From an uncultured Saprospiraceae bacterium (GTDB lineage: Bacteria; Bacteroidota; Bacteroidia; Chitinophagales; Saprospiraceae), in NCBI GenBank assembly GCA_937924035.1, contig CALDTK010000108.1:1-56366 (forward strand): a stretch of 56,366 nucleotides of DNA, read 5' to 3'. The notes beneath the pieces are model-generated. The model searched no databases. It saw only the letters and a list, made by a program, of their open reading frames with translations, and had not been told where the DNA came from. Of the stretch, positions 53,564 through 56,366 are shown piece by piece. Position 1 is the first letter of the stretch, and the number at the start of each line of letters is the position of its first letter. The translations under genes and the position numbers were made by a program.

Positions 53564-55471
53564 CTACACGTACGCTCGCACATTTCGATTTTCAACGAAA
53601 TTCACAAAGGCCTGATTGGCTACGCGATTTCCGCCTGGAGTAGGGTAGTTGCCTGTAAAGTACCAGTCACCATCATTGTCTGGGCCAGTAGCCTCGTGCA
53701 AGCCTTCAACGGTTTGGTAGATTACCTCAACGTCGCACTCGACCACACTTGGAGTAATAATCTGAGCGATTCGGTCACTTATCTGCTCGTAGGTGAAGGT
53801 GTTGTATAAGGTCTGTATGTGGTTGTTGTTTGCCTGCTCAGAGCCAACTGGAGCCTTCAATGCTTTGAGACATAAGCGATAGGTCTTATCTATCAATTTC
53901 TCTTTGCCAGATTCTCTTAGTAAAGAAATCAAAGCTTGAAAAGCGACGAAATTGCCCATCTTGCTCATGTCGATACCATAGCAATCTGGGTAGCGAATTT
54001 GCGGAGCACTTGAAAGAACAACGATTTTTTTAGGCTTCAGACGCGCAACAGCATGGATGATCGAATCTCGAAGCGTTGTACCTCTTACAATCGAATCATC
54101 AAGCAGTACTAACGTGTCCTTGTTGTTTCGTACTACTCCATAGGTAGTGTCGTAAACATGACTCACCATTTCACCTCTACTGGCGTCATCAGCAATGAAG
54201 GTGCGGAGCTTCTCGTCTTTTACTACGAGTTTTTCAACTCGTACCGTTTGTGACATCAGCTTCTCTAGCTTCTCGCGCTTCATCTTTTTGGGCGCATTCA
54301 GAATGCGTTCGAGCTTAATCTCGTTGAGTTTGTCGTTCATGCCTTCTACAAGACCGTAAAAAGCAGTTTCGGCAGTGTTTGGAACATAGCTAAAGACCGC
54401 ATTCTTCAAATCGCCATTTAAGGTGTCAAGAACTTGGTCGACCATTTGCGCACCCAATTGCTTGCGCTCGCGATAAATCTGCCAATCTGTTCCACGACTG
54501 AAATAAATCCGTTCGAAAGAACAGCCTGTGCGCACTTCTGGCTGGATAATCTCTTTTTCAGAAACGTTGCCATTTGCTCTAATAATGAGGGCATGTCCCC
54601 TTGTCAACTCATGAATCGTAGAGCGATGAACGCCAAAGGTAGTCTGTAAGGCAGGTCGCTCACTCGCCATAGCTACCACTTCATCATCTTGATAGTAGTA
54701 AGCTGGTCGAATTCCATTGGGATCGCGCATCACAAAGGCATCACCATGGCCGATCAAGCCGCCCATGACATAACCACCGTCCCACTTTTTCGAAGCGCGC
54801 TTTAAAATGCGCTCGATGTCCATGTTCGCGAAAATCTTCTTGTTGATTTCGTCGTGCTGAGTCGTTTCGTCCTTGTAGTAGCTATGCAGGCGCGACACTT
54901 CGTCATCGAGGAAGTGGCCGATCTTCTCTAGTACTGTTACCGTATCGCTCATCTCTTTGGGATACTGGCCTAGATCGACAAGTTGCCCAAAAAGTTCTTG
55001 AACGTTGGTCAGGTTGAAGTTCCCCGCAACTACCAAGTTTCTACTGATCCAGTTGTTTTGGCGTAAGAACGGGTGGCAACTTTCGATGCTATTGCGACCA
55101 TGCGTGCCATATCTGAGGTGGCCCATCATCAGTTCACCAGCATATGGATAGTTGGCCTTAAGCGATTCTACATCATGCAGTTGCTCTGCACTTAAACCTT
55201 CAAACTCCTTGAATACCGAATTGAAAACCTCCCTAATCGGGTGATCTCCATTAGATCGTTTGCGAGAAATATACCGTGTCCCAGGTGCTGGATTAAGCTT
55301 TATCGTCGCAATACCGGCACCATCTTGGCCTCGATTGCGCATCTTCTGCATGAGCAGGTGCAACTTGTTGAGGCCATAAAAGGGTGTACCGTATTTCTCG
55401 ACATAGTAGTCAAGAGGCTTAAGGAGTCGGACTACGGCAAGTCCACACTCATGCTTAATCGAATCACTCAT
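53564..55471 (-). CDS. purF: Amidophosphoribosyltransferase (purF-type, long form)
   Basis: The 635-residue protein joins a class II glutamine amidotransferase domain (HECGLAVVRLL, with the nucleophile cysteine C9; MRNRGQDGAGIATIKL; GHLRYGTHGRNS) to a phosphoribosyltransferase domain (VLLDDSIVRGTTLRDSII is the PRPP loop; APQIRYPDCYGIDMS). It makes phosphoribosylamine from PRPP and glutamine, the first step of purine synthesis. E. coli PurF has about 505 residues; this longer form is known in Bacteroidota. TATCTTTG lies 61 bases before the ATG (minus strand, 55533-55540) and matches TAnnTTTG exactly. A leader of about 55 bases would result. Confidence 0.92.
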   Translation of the reverse strand: MSDSIKHECGLAVVRLLKPLDYYVEKYGTPFYGLNKLHLLMQKMRNRGQDGAGIATIKLNPAPGTRYISRKRSNGDHPIREVFNSVFKEFEGLSAEQLHDVESLKANYPYAGELMMGHLRYGTHGRNSIESCHPFLRQNNWISRNLVVAGNFNLTNVQELFGQLVDLGQYPKEMSDTVTVLEKIGHFLDDEVSRLHSYYKDETTQHDEINKKIFANMDIERILKRASKKWDGGYVMGGLIGHGDAFVMRDPNGIRPAYYYQDDEVVAMASERPALQTTFGVHRSTIHELTRGHALIIRANGNVSEKEIIQPEVRTGCSFERIYFSRGTDWQIYRERKQLGAQMVDQVLDTLNGDLKNAVFSYVPNTAETAFYGLVEGMNDKLNEIKLERILNAPKKMKREKLEKLMSQTVRVEKLVVKDEKLRTFIADDASRGEMVSHVYDTTYGVVRNNKDTLVLLDDSIVRGTTLRDSIIHAVARLKPKKIVVLSSAPQIRYPDCYGIDMSKMGNFVAFQALISLLRESGKEKLIDKTYRLCLKALKAPVGSEQANNNHIQTLYNTFTYEQISDRIAQIITPSVVECDVEVIYQTVEGLHEATGPDNDGDWYFTGNYPTPGGNRVANQAFVNFVENRNVRAYV

Positions 55472-55638
55472 GCTAGCTGCGTATGCTGGAAGAGTAGGAA
55501 GAAAGGCTGACTGCTCACGGTCAACTCTAAAGCAAAGATATGGTTATTCTTCTGCCTTAGCTTGTCATTTCTCATCTTACTCACAGATGTGAATAGATGA
55601 ACGACTTTTCTCTATTCTGGGTTCGTTTCTCGTCCCTA

Positions 55639-56366
55639 CTAGTATTTAGAAAGCACATCTGAGACCCAATTTTGGAGCAAGTTTTCACCAGCAGTATTGT
55701 GAGATTTGTCTTGTTCGTCGAGTTCTTGAAGTTGAACAATAGCTTTCGCTAAAACTAAGTTGGACTGTTTTGCACAAACCCCTTTCCCCTTGGCCGTCAG
55801 TGCTTTACCAAGCCATTCTTGTTCGGGTTGTCCAGGGGTAGGGATGAAGATTGCATTCCGCTTTAGAACAGCAAGGTCCATGACAGTAGTGTAACCCGGC
55901 CTTGTCACGATGATCTCAGCTTTCGCCAAAACATCCATCAACGCCTCAGTTCCTAGGTAGTCGTAAACCTCAACTACCCTCCCTAGGTTAGCTAGTGATT
56001 CCATCAAGTCTTTGTCTAGGTTTGGAGCCTTGTGAGGTCTTCCTCTAATGAGGGATACTTTTTCGCTGTAAGGGAATTGTTTTAGCTCAAGAAGGATTTG
56101 CTCTTCTAGTTTAGTGCGCTGTGGTTCGGGCCCAGAAAGGACGATGGCCATGCCTTTATTAGGTTCTTCGCGCTCGTTCTGTGAGAATCGACTAACGGCA
56201 CCTATATAGGCTGTTGGAGTTTTCGAATGTGGGGCGCTCATGTCTCCTGCTAGTCGAGGAGATGATGCGACATCAGGTACGATTACGTGATCGAATTTTG
56301 CAAGTAGCCTGTGGTTGAGAAAATTTCCAAGCTTTCGCGAAAACCAATTTTGAATTGGCAAGTGCA
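55639..56366 (-). CDS. MurG-like glycosyltransferase (partial, cut by right edge)
   Basis: Only the C-terminal 240 or so residues are in the window. It reads FDHVIVPDVASSPRLAG, then YIGAVSRFSQNE, GMAIVLSGPEPQRTKLE, VVEVYDYLGTEALMDVLAKAEIIVTRPGYTTVMDLAVL and FIPTPGQPEQEWLG, the pattern of the UDP-sugar-binding half of GT28/MurG-like transferases. The reading frame continues past base 56366 (a TTG at 56361 is not the real start). It is a putative UDP-GlcNAc-type transferase. Exact or near-exact iterated 14-mers occur at 55742, 55919 and 56331. Confidence 0.82.
   Translation of the reverse strand, partial: HLPIQNWFSRKLGNFLNHRLLAKFDHVIVPDVASSPRLAGDMSAPHSKTPTAYIGAVSRFSQNEREEPNKGMAIVLSGPEPQRTKLEEQILLELKQFPYSEKVSLIRGRPHKAPNLDKDLMESLANLGRVVEVYDYLGTEALMDVLAKAEIIVTRPGYTTVMDLAVLKRNAIFIPTPGQPEQEWLGKALTAKGKGVCAKQSNLVLAKAIVQLQELDEQDKSHNTAGENLLQNWVSDVLSKY
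55919..55932 (+). repeat. Copy of iterated 14-mer
   Basis: Exact copy in the glycosyltransferase gene. One-mismatch copies lie nearby at 55742-55755 and 56331-56344. Confidence 0.9.

Overview
The window looks like a chromosomal segment of a Bacteroidota bacterium, probably order Flavobacteriales. The support is a type IX secretion C-terminal sorting domain on a secreted beta-helix protein, many DUF families common in that phylum (GIN domain, DUF4442, DUF2752, DUF1761, GYF_2), the long form of amidophosphoribosyltransferase, few Shine-Dalgarno sequences, and promoter boxes of the Bacteroidota TAnnTTTG type. No rRNA, tRNA, CRISPR array, transposase or prophage was recognised.

Layout. 1-1067: 5' part of a TlpA-like thiol-disulfide protein, cut by the window edge. 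1.3-5.0 kb: fatty acid desaturase, amidohydrolase lipoprotein, GIN-domain protein. 5.1-6.6 kb: an AT-rich patch with a small lipoprotein gene broken at a nine-T tract and a secreted protein of unknown function. 6.7-11.0 kb: two amidohydrolase-family genes in tandem, with degenerate metal sites. 11-16 kb: small metabolic enzymes (aldo/keto reductase, metallo-beta-lactamase fold hydrolase, alpha/beta hydrolase, VOC protein, DUF4442). 16-25 kb: housekeeping genes (exonuclease-BRCT, aspS, hemA, thiolase, glucan phosphorylase-like protein, ComF). 25.5-30.3 kb: T9SS beta-helix protein, NfuA-like protein, and an RNase III with a basic tail of about 350 residues. 30.8-37.9 kb: ECF sigma factor with a probable anti-sigma partner, KirBac-type channel, acyltransferase, MtfA-like peptidase, hutH, UPF0126 channel and a PA14-OmpA protein. 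38.8-41.7 kb: xylBA. 42-47 kb: small membrane proteins. 47.1-50.5 kb: icmF. 50.8-53.4 kb: a GYF_2/DUF2752 membrane gene cluster. 53.6-55.5 kb: the purF-type gene. 55.6 kb to the end: a truncated MurG-like glycosyltransferase.

Two window-wide patterns are not explained by the genes. First, the 14-mer GCTTTCGCCAAAAC occurs 11 times exactly and about 12 more times with one mismatch, on both strands, in at least five of six reading frames and in two intergenic regions. Second, a box of the form TAnnTTnn lies exactly four bases before the start codon of at least nine genes, which suggests leaderless transcription. Further items of interest are the RNase III tail, the phosphorylase-like protein lacking the PLP lysine, the T9 frameshift, an Ala/Gly-rich GYF/dispanin-like protein with 87-bp repeats, and repeat-rich intergenic regions at 34.4-34.75, 37.9-38.8 and 41.7-41.95 kb.
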